NCBI RefSeq assembly: GCF_023544445.1 | Contig: NZ_JALPVJ010000015.1 | Location: forward strand, 182,037-246,036 | Reading direction: 5' to 3' | Length of the DNA stretch: 64,000 nt | Source: Actinoplanes sp. M2I2 | GTDB lineage: Bacteria; Actinomycetota; Actinomycetes; Mycobacteriales; Micromonosporaceae | Shown here: in pieces, positions 24,569 through 33,362 of the stretch | Numbering within the stretch: the stretch's first letter is position 1 | Layout: each line of letters begins with the position of its first letter | Translations under genes and position numbers: made by a program | The notes under the pieces: model-generated | What the model saw: the letters and a program-made list of their open reading frames with translations, nothing else | Told to the model about the DNA's origin: nothing | The model's database searches: none

Positions 24569-25618
24569 ATGGCGCTGTGGCGGATCCGGGCGACGGTTGA
24601 CGACCGGCCGGGTTACCTCTCCGTTCTGACCGCTAGCCTGGCCCTGCGGTCGGTGAACATTCTCGCCGTCCAGGTACACACGACCGAGGCCGGCGCGGTC
24701 GACGACTTCCTCGTCGACGCGCCCGACTCGATGACCGAGACCGAGTTGCTCACGGCGATCGCCAAGGGCCGCGGTCGCGACGCCTTCGTGGCCCGCGCCG
24801 AGGCCCAGGGCCTGGTCGACCAGCCGACCCGGGCGCTCGCGCTGGCCGGCCGGCTGGTGCACGAGCCCGACACGCTGGCCGAGGCGCTGGTCACCCTGCT
24901 CGATGCGACCGAGGTGCGCTGGCGCCCCGAGCCGCTCACCGACCGCCCCGGCTACGAGGCGGCGCGGATGATCCTGGCCGACCCGGCCGGCGGCTCGTTC
25001 GAGGTGCTCCGGTCGCTGCCGGCCTTCACCCCGGCCGAGTACGCGCGGGCGCAGTCCCTGGTCGAGCTGTCCGGCGCGATGCTGCGCCGCCACCAGGAGC
25101 AGACGGTCCTGTTGCTCCCCGACGGCGCCGAGCTCGTGCTCCGGGCCGCGACGATCGACGACCTCGACGCCGTACGCGATCTGCACGCCCGCGGTTCGGC
25201 GGCCTCCCTGCAGCGCCGCTACCTCGGCAGTGGCGTCCCCAGCGACGCGCGGCTGGCCCGGCTGCTCGAGCCGGCCGGTGGCGGCCGCACCCTGCTGGCG
25301 CTGGCCGGCGACCGGGTGGTGGCGATGGGCAACCTGCTCGCCGAGGGTGACCTGGGTGAGATCGCGATGCTGGTCGACGACGACTGGCAGCGCCGGGGCG
25401 TGGGCACCGCCCTGCTGCGCCGGCTGTACGCGTACGCCGAGCAGTCCCGCTTCGCCGCCCTGGTCGCGCACACCGCGGCCGACAACGTCGCGATGCTGCG
25501 CACGCTGCGTCGTCTCGGCGGTGGCGCCGCCGAGCGGGACGGCACGCTGGTCAGCGTGACCCTGCCGATCGCCGGCAATCGTCCGGCGGGCCGGCAGACC
25601 CCGGCTGCCTTCGGCTGA
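24569..25618 (+). CDS. ACT domain fused to GNAT acetyltransferase
   Basis: The 349-residue protein has an N-terminal ACT domain (ALWRIRATVDDRPGYLSVLT, residues 2-21; GAVDDFLVDAP near 49), a ~130-residue linker region and a C-terminal GNAT fold (~185-335). The GNAT carries the acetyl-CoA loop DDDWQRRGVGTALLRRLYAY and a following HTAADNVAMLRTLRRLG. The combination suggests acetylation controlled by a small ligand, probably an amino acid (inference). The ATG at 24569 is preferred over GTG 24560 because AAAGGGG then sits eight bases upstream. It is downstream of the other ACT gene by 106 bp and converges with bsaP. Confidence 0.86.
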   Translation: MALWRIRATVDDRPGYLSVLTASLALRSVNILAVQVHTTEAGAVDDFLVDAPDSMTETELLTAIAKGRGRDAFVARAEAQGLVDQPTRALALAGRLVHEPDTLAEALVTLLDATEVRWRPEPLTDRPGYEAARMILADPAGGSFEVLRSLPAFTPAEYARAQSLVELSGAMLRRHQEQTVLLLPDGAELVLRAATIDDLDAVRDLHARGSAASLQRRYLGSGVPSDARLARLLEPAGGGRTLLALAGDRVVAMGNLLAEGDLGEIAMLVDDDWQRRGVGTALLRRLYAYAEQSRFAALVAHTAADNVAMLRTLRRLGGGAAERDGTLVSVTLPIAGNRPAGRQTPAAFG

Positions 25619-25630
25619 CCCGGAGGCCAC

Positions 25631-25807
25631 CTACGACGTACGGGTCCCGTGCTCGACGCAGGTGGCGGTCCACCCGGTCGGCACGACCTGCACCTTCATC
25701 CGCCGGCGGCAGTCGGGACAGAAGCGCGGCGGCTCCAGCGCCCGCGCCGCGGCGCACGCCGTGTGATCACCGTCGGCGGCCGGGTCGCCGCACCGGTCGC
25801 AATACAT
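25631..25807 (-). CDS. bsaP: Biotin synthase auxiliary protein BsaP
   Basis: This 58-residue protein has two zinc-ribbon-like cysteine pairs: YCDRCGDPAADGDHTAC at the N-terminus and FCPDCRRRM in the middle, then WTATCVEHG. This matches the small actinobacterial protein BsaP, known to be needed with BioB for biotin synthesis, probably by helping renew its auxiliary iron-sulphur cluster. Its ATG overlaps the bioB stop (TGATG), so it is translated with bioB. It ends convergently with the ACT-GNAT gene 12 bp away. Confidence 0.88.
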   Translation of the reverse strand: MYCDRCGDPAADGDHTACAAARALEPPRFCPDCRRRMKVQVVPTGWTATCVEHGTRTS

Positions 25808-26802
25808 CAGATGGTCGCCGACAGCGCCTTGACCGGCATCTTCAGGTCCTGCAGCAGCTCGAGGTCGGCCGTGGCCGGGCGGCCCAGCGTCGTCAGGTAG
25901 TTGCCCACGATCACCGCGTTGATGCCGCCCAGCAGCCCGTCCCGCGTACCCAGGTCGCCCAGGGTGATCTCGCGGCCACCGGCGAATCGCAGGATCGTGC
26001 GCGGCATCGCCAGCCGGAAGGCGGCGATGGCCCGCAGCGCGTCCTTGCCCTCGACCACCGGCTGATCGCCCAGCGGCGTGCCCGGCCGCGGGTTGAGGAA
26101 GTTCATCGGCACCTCGTGCGGGTCGAGCTCGGCCAGCTGCGCCGCGAACTCGGCCCGCTGCTCGAGCGACTCGCCGAGACCCAGGATGCCGCCGCAGCAC
26201 ACCTCCATGCCCGACTCGCGCACCATCGTGAGCGTGCTCCAGCGCTCCTCCCACGAGTGGGTGGTCACCACGTTGGGGAAGTGCGAGCGGCAGGTCTCGA
26301 GGTTGTGGTTGTAGCGGTGCACGCCCATGTCGACCAGGTCGTCGACCTGTTCCTGGCTGAGCATGCCGAGGCTGGCCGCGACCTGGATGTCGACCTCGGC
26401 CCGGATCGCCTTGACGCCCTCGCGCATCTGGTCCATCAGGCGCCGGTCGGGACCGCGGACGGCGGCGACGATGCAGAACTCGCTCGCCCCGGTGGCCGCG
26501 GTCTGCTTCGCCGCCTCGACCAGCGACGGGATGTCGAGCCAGACCGAGCGCACCGGCGAGGAGAACAGGCCCGACTGCGAGCAGAAGTGACAGTCCTCCG
26601 GGCAGCCGCCGGTCTTGAGCGAGATGATGCCCTCGACCTCGACCTCGGGGCCGCACCACTTCATCCGTACGTCATGGGCGAGTTGCAGCAACGCGGGCAG
26701 GTCCTCGTCGGGCGACCGCAGCACCTCGAGGATCGCTGCCTCGTCGAGGCCGACACCGTCGGTGAGCACCTGGGCGCGTGCCCGGTCGAGGATCTCTGAC
26801 AT
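25807..26802 (-). CDS. bioB: Biotin synthase
   Basis: The 331-residue radical-SAM enzyme inserts sulphur into dethiobiotin. The SAM cluster motif is CPEDCHFC (CxxxCxxC) near residue 65. The auxiliary cluster ligands are in the conserved HRYNHNLETC, GMEVCCGGILGLGES and TILRFAGGRE segments. Length is normal. ATG at 26802 is chosen because AGGGTG lies upstream; a GTG three codons earlier is possible. It is divergent from bioF (112 bp gap) and coupled to bsaP, so the four biotin genes form one regulated locus. No BioR/BioQ-type operator could be picked out by eye. Confidence 0.97.
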   Translation of the reverse strand: MSEILDRARAQVLTDGVGLDEAAILEVLRSPDEDLPALLQLAHDVRMKWCGPEVEVEGIISLKTGGCPEDCHFCSQSGLFSSPVRSVWLDIPSLVEAAKQTAATGASEFCIVAAVRGPDRRLMDQMREGVKAIRAEVDIQVAASLGMLSQEQVDDLVDMGVHRYNHNLETCRSHFPNVVTTHSWEERWSTLTMVRESGMEVCCGGILGLGESLEQRAEFAAQLAELDPHEVPMNFLNPRPGTPLGDQPVVEGKDALRAIAAFRLAMPRTILRFAGGREITLGDLGTRDGLLGGINAVIVGNYLTTLGRPATADLELLQDLKMPVKALSATI

Positions 26803-26914
26803 GTCCCGCACCCTAACAAGGCTTCAGTCCGTTCCACGGGGGTGGGCGCGGCGGTTGGACGGAAGTCTCAGCGCCGGTGGGACTGTCGGTGGTGGGTGGT
26901 AGTTTCCCCTTCTC

Positions 26915-28093
26915 GTGATCGCCCGCGTGGGTGATCTCGTGGGCTTGGGAGGCGTCTTGGCGGGCTGGTTGGAAACGCTGGAGGGCCTGGCCGCGAGCCG
27001 GTCCAAGGCGGGGCTGACCCGTCGGCTGCGGCCCCGCCCGGCCGGCGACTCCATCGTCGATCTGGCCGGCAACGACTATCTCGGCCTGGCCGCCCATCCC
27101 GCGGTGGTCGAGGCTTCGGCTCAGGCCCTGGCGGCGTACGGGTTGGGGGCCACCGGTTCACGCCTGGTCCGCGGGTCGTCCGTGGTCCACGCCGAGCTCG
27201 AGGCCGCGCTGGCGTCCTGGGTCGGCACACCGGCGGCGCTCGTGTTCTCGTCCGGCTACCTGGCCAACCTCGCCGCCGTCCGCAGTCTCGCCCCCGTGTG
27301 CGACCTGATCGTCTCCGACGCCTACAACCACGCGTCGCTGATCGACGGCTGCAAGATCTCCGGCGTACGGACGGTGGTCGCGCCCCACAACTCCCCGGCC
27401 GCCGTGGCCGGCATCCTCGACGCCCACCCCGGCCGGCGCGCGGTGGTCGTCACCGAGTCGGTGTTCTCGGTCGACGGCGACCTGGCCCCGCTGGCCGCGC
27501 TCCACGAGGTGACCGGGTCCCGCGGCGCGCTGCTGCTGGTCGACGACGCCCACGCGCTGGGCCTGCTCGGCCCCGCGGGCGCCGGTGGCGTGGCCGCGGC
27601 CGGCCTGGCCGACCGGCCCGACGTCATCGTCACCGCCACCCTGTCGAAATCCCTCGGCGGCGCGGGCGGCGTGGTGGCCGGCCCCGCGCCGTTCATCCAG
27701 CACCTCATCGACACCGGCCGCACCTTCATCTACGACACGGCGCTGCCCCCCGCGGTGGCCGCCGGCGTCCACGAGGCGCTGCGCGTCGCCCGCGCCGCCG
27801 ACGACCGCCGAGCAGTCCTGCGCGCCCGGGCCGAGCTGACCGTCACCCGCCTGCGAGCCGCCGGCCTCGACGTCTCCGTGCCCGCCGCCGGCGTGCTCTC
27901 CGTCCCCGCCCCCGGCCCCGAGGCCGCCGTGACCTGGGCCGACGACTGCCGCGACCGCGGCGTGGCCGTCGGCTGCTTCCGCCCACCGTCCACCCCCGAC
28001 GGCTCCTCCCGCCTGCGCCTGACCCTGAACGCGGGAGTCCCCGACATCGATTTCGCCCATGCCCTGGACGTCATCGTGGAGTGCGCCCCATGA
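26915..28093 (+). CDS. bioF: 8-amino-7-oxononanoate synthase
   Basis: This 392-residue PLP enzyme condenses pimeloyl thioester with alanine in biotin synthesis. It shows DLAGNDYLGLAAHPAVVEA near residue 49, a GSRLVRGSSVVHAELE segment, VFSVDGDLAPL and VDDAHALGLLGPAGAG around the cofactor-binding Asp/His, and the PLP lysine in TLSKSLGGAGG near residue 247. It starts with GTG at 26915; in-frame GTGs a few codons later are alternatives. The stop overlaps the bioD start (ATGA). bioA is not in the window. Confidence 0.95.
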   Translation: MIARVGDLVGLGGVLAGWLETLEGLAASRSKAGLTRRLRPRPAGDSIVDLAGNDYLGLAAHPAVVEASAQALAAYGLGATGSRLVRGSSVVHAELEAALASWVGTPAALVFSSGYLANLAAVRSLAPVCDLIVSDAYNHASLIDGCKISGVRTVVAPHNSPAAVAGILDAHPGRRAVVVTESVFSVDGDLAPLAALHEVTGSRGALLLVDDAHALGLLGPAGAGGVAAAGLADRPDVIVTATLSKSLGGAGGVVAGPAPFIQHLIDTGRTFIYDTALPPAVAAGVHEALRVARAADDRRAVLRARAELTVTRLRAAGLDVSVPAAGVLSVPAPGPEAAVTWADDCRDRGVAVGCFRPPSTPDGSSRLRLTLNAGVPDIDFAHALDVIVECAP

Positions 28094-30258
28094 CCCGCCC
28101 CCGCCCCACCGACCGCGACGCGGTCTCCCCCGACCTCCGCGAGGTCCTGACCCGCCTCCCCCACGCCACCGTGATCCTCACAGCCGGGACCGACGGCTTC
28201 ACCGTGCGGCCGGGCTCCACCCTGGTCGACGCGGGCGGGGTGCTCACACCGGTCGAGTTGGAGCCGTTCACGACGCTGTCCGAGGCCCCAGCCGCCGCCC
28301 TGGCGCTCGCGCCGACAACCCTTCCCGACGCTGAGGCGTTCGCCGCCGTCAGCGAGGCTCTGGCCCCCGGCGCCGCGCCGGCGGCAGACGGCGACAGATC
28401 ACTCGCCACGACAACCGGCGCGGCCGGCCCACCGCTCGCGCCTACGGCCCCCAGCAACCGCAACGGCCGCCCCCAGCCACTCGAAGCCGCCGGGTACCCA
28501 CCATTCGGGCCCACGGCCCCCAGCGAACGCGACGACCGCGCCCGGTTCACGCCGCTCGACGCCGCCGGCGATTCACCATTCGCGCCTACGGCACCCAGCG
28601 AACACGACGACCGGGCCGAGACCGCGCCGCTGCAAGCCGCTGAAGGACCATCGCTCGCGACCCCCGGCAAACGCGACGACCGGCCCCAGCCCACGCCGCT
28701 CGAAGCCCCCGGCGACCCACCATTCGGGCCCACGGCCCCCAGCGAACGCGACGACCGGGCCGAGACCGCGCCGCTGCAAGCCGCTGAAGGACCATCGCTC
28801 GCGATCCCCAGCGAACGCGACAGCCGGGCGCAGTCCGCGCGGTTGGAGGGCGACAGGCCGCTCGACCTCCGGGCGGCCGATCAACCGTTCGCGCCCGCAG
28901 CCGGGAGCAACACGTTCTTCGGCGCTCCGACCGCCGGGCCATCGCCCCATCCTGCGGCAAGCGACGCCACCGGCAGCGTCTCCTCCCTCGAGCAGACCAC
29001 CTCACCGGTCAAGCGACCGGCCCACGGCGACACGCGTCCCAGCGCACCGGACACCGGCGAGGCCGGTGTCGTGATCGGCGGGCGGCCCTCCGCCCCGGAG
29101 TCCATTCCGGATTCTGCCGATCGCACGGGCATCGCGACTGCCCCTCCGGCCGCGCCTGAGCCGCTCTTGCCGACCGAGACGCCGCCGACCGCTCCGGATC
29201 CCCTTGCCCCAGATGATCCGGAGCCGGATTCCCCGATTCCGATCTCACCGGCTCCCGGCCATCCAGTTCCTGATTGGCCCGCACCCGTGTCGCCCGCACC
29301 GGGCCACCCGAGCCCCGACTCGCCCGCACCCATCTCACCCGCACCCGGCCACCCGATCCCCGACTCACCGGCACCCGTGTCACCCGTGCCCGGCGCTCCG
29401 GCGCCAGGCGGCCCGGGGGCCGGTAGTCCGCCCGAGGCGGAATCGCTGAGTGCTGAGATCTCGGCCGAGCTCGCCGCCCAGGCCCCGCCGTCGGCGCAGC
29501 CCGCGCCGCAACAGCCCGACGCCGGCGACTGGCGGGGGATCGTCCTGGTCACGGGCACCGACACCGAAGTCGGCAAGACGATCGTCACCGCCGCCGTGGC
29601 CGCGGCCGCCCAGGCCGCGGGCCTGCGCGTGGCGGTCATCAAACCGGGCCAGACGGGCATCGCCACCGGCGCGCCCACCGACATCGAGGTGGTCACCCGC
29701 CTGGCCGGCCCGGACACCACCCGCACGCTGGCCGAATACCCGGACCCGCTGGCCCCGCTGGCCGCGGCCACGGTGGCATCCCTGCCACCGCTGGAGCTCT
29801 CGGACGTCGTCGACGCGATCCGGGCCGAAGCCGACAAGCACGACCTGGTCCTGGTCGAAGGCGCCGGCGGTCTGCTGGTCCCGATGGGCGTGCGGCCCTC
29901 CGGGGAGGCCTGGACGATGGCCGACCTGGCGACGACGCTCGGCATCAGCACGATCGTGGTGGCGCGGGCCGGCCTGGGCACTCTCAATCACACCGCCCTG
30001 ACCCTGGAAGCCCTGACCCGCCGCGGGATACCCGCCGGTGTGGTGATCGGGGCCTGGCCCACCGACCCCGAGCTGGTGCACTGGGCCAACCTCGGCGAGC
30101 TGGTCCCCCACCTGATCGGCGCGCTGCCCGCCGGGGCGGGCCGCATGGACCCGGGCGTCTTCCGCCGATCCGCCCCGGGGTGGCTGACGCCGTCGCTCTA
30201 CGGCGTCCTGGACAACTGGCGGGTGTGGGCCGAGGAGTTCGGCGAGGGCCACCACTGA
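28090..30258 (+). CDS. bioD: Dethiobiotin synthetase with a long disordered N-terminal extension
   Basis: The C-terminal ~235 residues form a normal BioD: LVTGTDTEVGKTIVTAAVAA (P-loop near 492), IKPGQTGIATGAP, LVEGAGGLLVPMGVR and a C-terminal VVIGAWPTDPEL. BioD makes dethiobiotin from DAPA, CO2 and ATP. Before it lie roughly 480 residues rich in Pro, Ala, Ser and charged residues with repeated APTAPSERDDRAETAPLQ-type and SPAPGHPxPDSPAP-type units. The first ~80 residues are less repetitive. The ATG at 28090 overlaps the bioF stop (ATGA), and no stop interrupts the frame to BioD. An internal start giving a normal-sized BioD cannot be excluded. Confidence 0.88.
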   Translation: MTRPRPTDRDAVSPDLREVLTRLPHATVILTAGTDGFTVRPGSTLVDAGGVLTPVELEPFTTLSEAPAAALALAPTTLPDAEAFAAVSEALAPGAAPAADGDRSLATTTGAAGPPLAPTAPSNRNGRPQPLEAAGYPPFGPTAPSERDDRARFTPLDAAGDSPFAPTAPSEHDDRAETAPLQAAEGPSLATPGKRDDRPQPTPLEAPGDPPFGPTAPSERDDRAETAPLQAAEGPSLAIPSERDSRAQSARLEGDRPLDLRAADQPFAPAAGSNTFFGAPTAGPSPHPAASDATGSVSSLEQTTSPVKRPAHGDTRPSAPDTGEAGVVIGGRPSAPESIPDSADRTGIATAPPAAPEPLLPTETPPTAPDPLAPDDPEPDSPIPISPAPGHPVPDWPAPVSPAPGHPSPDSPAPISPAPGHPIPDSPAPVSPVPGAPAPGGPGAGSPPEAESLSAEISAELAAQAPPSAQPAPQQPDAGDWRGIVLVTGTDTEVGKTIVTAAVAAAAQAAGLRVAVIKPGQTGIATGAPTDIEVVTRLAGPDTTRTLAEYPDPLAPLAAATVASLPPLELSDVVDAIRAEADKHDLVLVEGAGGLLVPMGVRPSGEAWTMADLATTLGISTIVVARAGLGTLNHTALTLEALTRRGIPAGVVIGAWPTDPELVHWANLGELVPHLIGALPAGAGRMDPGVFRRSAPGWLTPSLYGVLDNWRVWAEEFGEGHH
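28501..28830 (+). repeat. Direct repeats inside the bioD extension
   Basis: A 56-bp segment at 28605-28660 recurs perfectly at 28749-28804, offset 144 bp (48 codons). A 38-bp segment at 28501-28538 recurs at 28720-28757, offset 219 bp (73 codons). Both offsets are multiples of three, so copy-number change leaves bioD in frame. A second repeat zone, coding SPAPGHP units, covers about 29240-29400. Confidence 0.85.
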
Positions 30259-30516
30259 GTTTGGAGGCCGCCCGCTCCTGAAGCCGCCGTGGGACGCCTT
30301 TACGCGTCGAGGAACCGCCTGCCCGCCGCCGTGGCTGAGATTGCTGCCGTCCGTGACACCAGTGTCGTGGCAGCACGGCCGGCCACGTCCGCTACGTCGC
30401 AGCAGCCCTCGCCAGCATGGTCGAGCCGGGCCACAGCCCGGGACGGATCAATATCGATTGCCCGAGCGAGCTCGGCTTTCCAGCGTTGGCCGCCTTCACC
30501 CCGAAAGGACGACAGG

Positions 30517-31002
30517 ATGCGCCCGGCCTTGCGTCGCCTCGAGCCTGATGACTGGGAGACCTGGAGAGACACCCGGCTGGCCGCGTTGTCCGAGTCGCCC
30601 CGCGCTTTTGCCTCTTCGCTGGCCGAAGAGGAGGGCTACGCCGAGAGCGACTGGCGCGACAAGCTCGATCCCGCCCACGGGTTGAGAGTTGTGGCCGCCG
30701 ACGGAGCCGGCCTGGTCGGCGCCTGGGTGCCTCCAGATCGAGACGGAGCGGCGAAGCTCTACAGCATGTGGGTACACCCGCTATGGCGGGGCCGGGGCGT
30801 CGGTGACCTGCTCGTCGAGGAAGTGCTGGCCTGGGGAGGGGATCACGGTCACCCGCGTGTCGATCTCTGGGTGGCCGAGGGCAACGTGGCCGCGGCGCGC
30901 CTGTACCGGAGGCATGGGTTCCGGATGACCGACGAGCGCCGGCCCCACCCGGGCCACGCCGGGGTGTTCGTACGCCTGATGACGCGCAAGCTCGGTGGCT
31001 GA
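30517..31002 (+). CDS. GNAT-family acetyltransferase
   Basis: This 161-residue protein has a complete GNAT fold: RRLEPDDWETWRDTRLAALS at the N-terminus, MWVHPLWRGRGVGDLLVEEV as the acetyl-CoA loop near residues 87-106 and WVAEGNVAAARLYRRHGFRM near 122-141. This resembles RimI/ribosomal-protein or small-molecule acetyltransferases; the substrate is unknown. The ATG at 30517 follows GAAAGGA. The gene is immediately followed by a 131-bp inverted-repeat element (31022-31152) that also follows another GNAT gene at 60.4 kb. Confidence 0.9.
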   Translation: MRPALRRLEPDDWETWRDTRLAALSESPRAFASSLAEEEGYAESDWRDKLDPAHGLRVVAADGAGLVGAWVPPDRDGAAKLYSMWVHPLWRGRGVGDLLVEEVLAWGGDHGHPRVDLWVAEGNVAAARLYRRHGFRMTDERRPHPGHAGVFVRLMTRKLGG

Positions 31003-31021
31003 CTCGCGTTCTCCCCCAGGG

Positions 31022-31152
31022 CGTATCTGGTGGATCACGTGGGAGCGAGGTGAGGCCGCAGGGCGGTCCAATACCGGTTTATCGGGCCGTTCTGCGGACG
31101 CCGTCAGGCGCGGGCTGGGCCACGCCGCAGCCCGCGTGGTCCACCTGATACG
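31022..31152. repeat. Dispersed palindromic element, copy 1
   Basis: Ends 31022-31039 (CGTATCTGGTGGATCACG) and 31135-31152 are inverted repeats matching at 16 of 18 positions. The left end continues TGGGAGCGAG, identical to the copy at 60403-60484. The core differs between copies in length and sequence. It lies between the GNAT stop and the GH65 stop on the other strand, so it could serve as a bidirectional terminator; a REP/MITE-like origin is inferred. Confidence 0.7.
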
Positions 31153-31154
31153 TC

Positions 31155-33362
31155 CTAGGCATGGCTGCGTGGCGGGCGCGGTGAGGGGGGCGCCGGCACG
31201 TCGTCGACCGGGTCCACCGCGAACGTCAGCTGCTCGCCCGCGCGTACCCGGACCTCTTTGCCCTCGTGGCGGAGGGTGACGTCGCCGTCGGCCTCGTAGG
31301 TGACCCGGTCGCGGGTGACGGTCACCTTCAGGGCGGCGCCGCGCCAGTGCAGGCGGAACGCCAGGCGGTGCAGGCCGGGAGGCAGGCGCGGGCCGAACGA
31401 GAGCTCGCCGTCGTGGTCGCGCAGGCCGCCGAAGCCCATCACCAGCGCTATCCATGCGCCGGCGCACGCGGCGATGTGCAGGCCGTCGCCGCCCGACTCG
31501 CCGCCGCCGCGCAGGTCCAGCAGCGCCGACTCGGCCAGGTAGTCGTGCGCCAGGGTCAGGTGTCCCAGCTCGGCCGCGAGGACCGCCTGGACCGGCGCCG
31601 ACAGGGACGAATCCCGTACGGTGCGGGCCTCGTAGTAGGCGAAGTTGCGCCGCTTCTCCTGGTCGGTGAACGCGTCGCCCCGCACCATCATCGCCAGCAC
31701 CAGGTCGGCCTGCTTCACCACCTGCTTGCGGTACAGGTTGAGGTAGTGGTGTCCCATCATCAACGGGTAGTCGTCGTCGGTGAAGTTCCACTCGGGCAGC
31801 CGCGTGAAGCCGGCCGCCTGCTCGTGCACCTGGCGGCCCTCGGCGTACGGGATGCTCAGGGAGTCGGCCAGACGCAGCGCCTCGTCGTCGAGCTCGGCCG
31901 CTCGCAGGTTCCGCTGGGCCATCAGGTTGGTGTAGATGTTGTCGTCCATCAGGGCGGTGTATTCGTCGGGGCCGGTCACGCCCGCGATGTGCGCGGTGCC
32001 CTCGTCGTCGAAGTAGGCGACCGACTTCCACAGCTTCGCCGTCTCGTTGAGGATCTCGTGGCCGGCCTCGCGCATGAACTCGTCGTCGCCGGTGGCCGCG
32101 TGGTAGCGCAGCACCGCGTCGGCGATGTCGGCGTTGACGTGCAGCGCCGCCGTGCCCGCGGGCCAGTAGCCGGAGCACTCGGGCCCGCTGATCGTGCGCC
32201 ACGGGAAGGCGGCGCCGCCCAGACCGAGCTCGCGGGCCCGGTCGCGAGCCTGGTCGAGCGTGCAGTGCCGCCACCGCAGCGCGGGGCCGACGCAGCCGGG
32301 GTGGGTGTAGGTGAGCACCCGCAACACGTACGTCTCGGTGTCCCACAGCGTGTGCCCGTCGTACCCGTTGCCGGTCAGGCCCTTGGCCGGGACGGGGTGC
32401 GGACCGGCCTGCGCGCCGGCCTGCAGCACGTGGAACAGTCCGAAGCGGACCGCCTGCTGGATGTCCGGGTCGCCGTCGACCTCGACGTCCGCGCCGGCCC
32501 AGAAGTCGTCGAGGTAGTCGCGCTGCTCGGCCGCCAGCACGTCGAAGCCGTCCCGCGCGGCCGTGTCACGGTCGGACAGCACGTCGTCCGAGGCGGGCCA
32601 GCGATACGCGATGATCTTTTCGAAGGCGATCTCGCCGCGTCCCGTGCTCGTCCACCGGATCAGCTCGGGTTCCGAGGTGACCGTGCCGTCGGCGCCGGTG
32701 TGGGTGACCGCGGCCGCGACGGTGATCCCGCTGCGGCGGGTGCGGGCGACCAGCACGTCGTCGTCGTGCGAGACCGGGGCGAACGGGTTGTCCAGCACGG
32801 CGCTGGCCCGCGGGTCGTCCTCACGCGGCGGCGGCAGCTCCTCGTCGACGATCAGATCGGACTCGACCCGCAGCTCGGCCTCGGCCCGCACGACATAGCG
32901 GATCGCCGCGACCGACGGCCGGAGGAAGGAGACCAGGCGCTCGGTGCGCAGCGACACCTGCACGCCGCTGGGCGAGACCCACTCGACCTCACGGGTCAGC
33001 GTGCCCGCGCGCAGGTCGAGGACCCGCTCGTGGCGGCGCACCTCGCCCGTCCGCAGATCGAATCTCTCGCCGTCGACGAAGAGCGCGATCCGTTTGCCGT
33101 TGGGCCCGTTCACGATCGTCTGGGTGCGCTCCGGGAAGCCGTACCCCTCCTCGGGATAGGTCAGGTCACGCTCCTCGAACAGCGAGTTGAGGAAGGTGCC
33201 GGGCATGCCCCCGGGGTGCGGCTCCTCGAGGTTGCCGCGCAGGCCGACGTGGCCGTTGGCCAGCGCGAAGATCGATTCGCCCTGCAGCAGCGCGCCGTCG
33301 TCCTCGTCCGGCGGGCCGATCTCCCGCACGGTCCACGGTTCGGCCGGTCCGATCTCAGACAT
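31155..33362 (-). CDS. Glycoside hydrolase family 65 enzyme (maltose/trehalose/kojibiose phosphorylase-like)
   Basis: The 735-residue protein has the GH65 layout: an N-terminal beta-sandwich (~1-260; GESIFALANGHVGLRGNLEE near 28-47), a linker, an (alpha/alpha)6 catalytic barrel (~330-660) with GHTLWDTETYVLRVLTYTHP and the general acid Glu in GVTGPDEYTALMDDNIYTN, and a C-terminal beta domain. GH65 enzymes phosphorolyse or hydrolyse alpha-glucosides; the actual substrate cannot be told. No beta-phosphoglucomutase gene is adjacent. It overlaps the upstream PfkB kinase gene by 8 bp, so they form one unit. Confidence 0.93.
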   Translation of the reverse strand: MSEIGPAEPWTVREIGPPDEDDGALLQGESIFALANGHVGLRGNLEEPHPGGMPGTFLNSLFEERDLTYPEEGYGFPERTQTIVNGPNGKRIALFVDGERFDLRTGEVRRHERVLDLRAGTLTREVEWVSPSGVQVSLRTERLVSFLRPSVAAIRYVVRAEAELRVESDLIVDEELPPPREDDPRASAVLDNPFAPVSHDDDVLVARTRRSGITVAAAVTHTGADGTVTSEPELIRWTSTGRGEIAFEKIIAYRWPASDDVLSDRDTAARDGFDVLAAEQRDYLDDFWAGADVEVDGDPDIQQAVRFGLFHVLQAGAQAGPHPVPAKGLTGNGYDGHTLWDTETYVLRVLTYTHPGCVGPALRWRHCTLDQARDRARELGLGGAAFPWRTISGPECSGYWPAGTAALHVNADIADAVLRYHAATGDDEFMREAGHEILNETAKLWKSVAYFDDEGTAHIAGVTGPDEYTALMDDNIYTNLMAQRNLRAAELDDEALRLADSLSIPYAEGRQVHEQAAGFTRLPEWNFTDDDYPLMMGHHYLNLYRKQVVKQADLVLAMMVRGDAFTDQEKRRNFAYYEARTVRDSSLSAPVQAVLAAELGHLTLAHDYLAESALLDLRGGGESGGDGLHIAACAGAWIALVMGFGGLRDHDGELSFGPRLPPGLHRLAFRLHWRGAALKVTVTRDRVTYEADGDVTLRHEGKEVRVRAGEQLTFAVDPVDDVPAPPSPRPPRSHA

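Noticed and set aside
30300..30572. 90-codon minus-strand frame between bioD and the GNAT
   Set aside because: It overlaps the start of the GNAT gene, has no ribosome site and no recognisable domain, although its middle reads smoothly.
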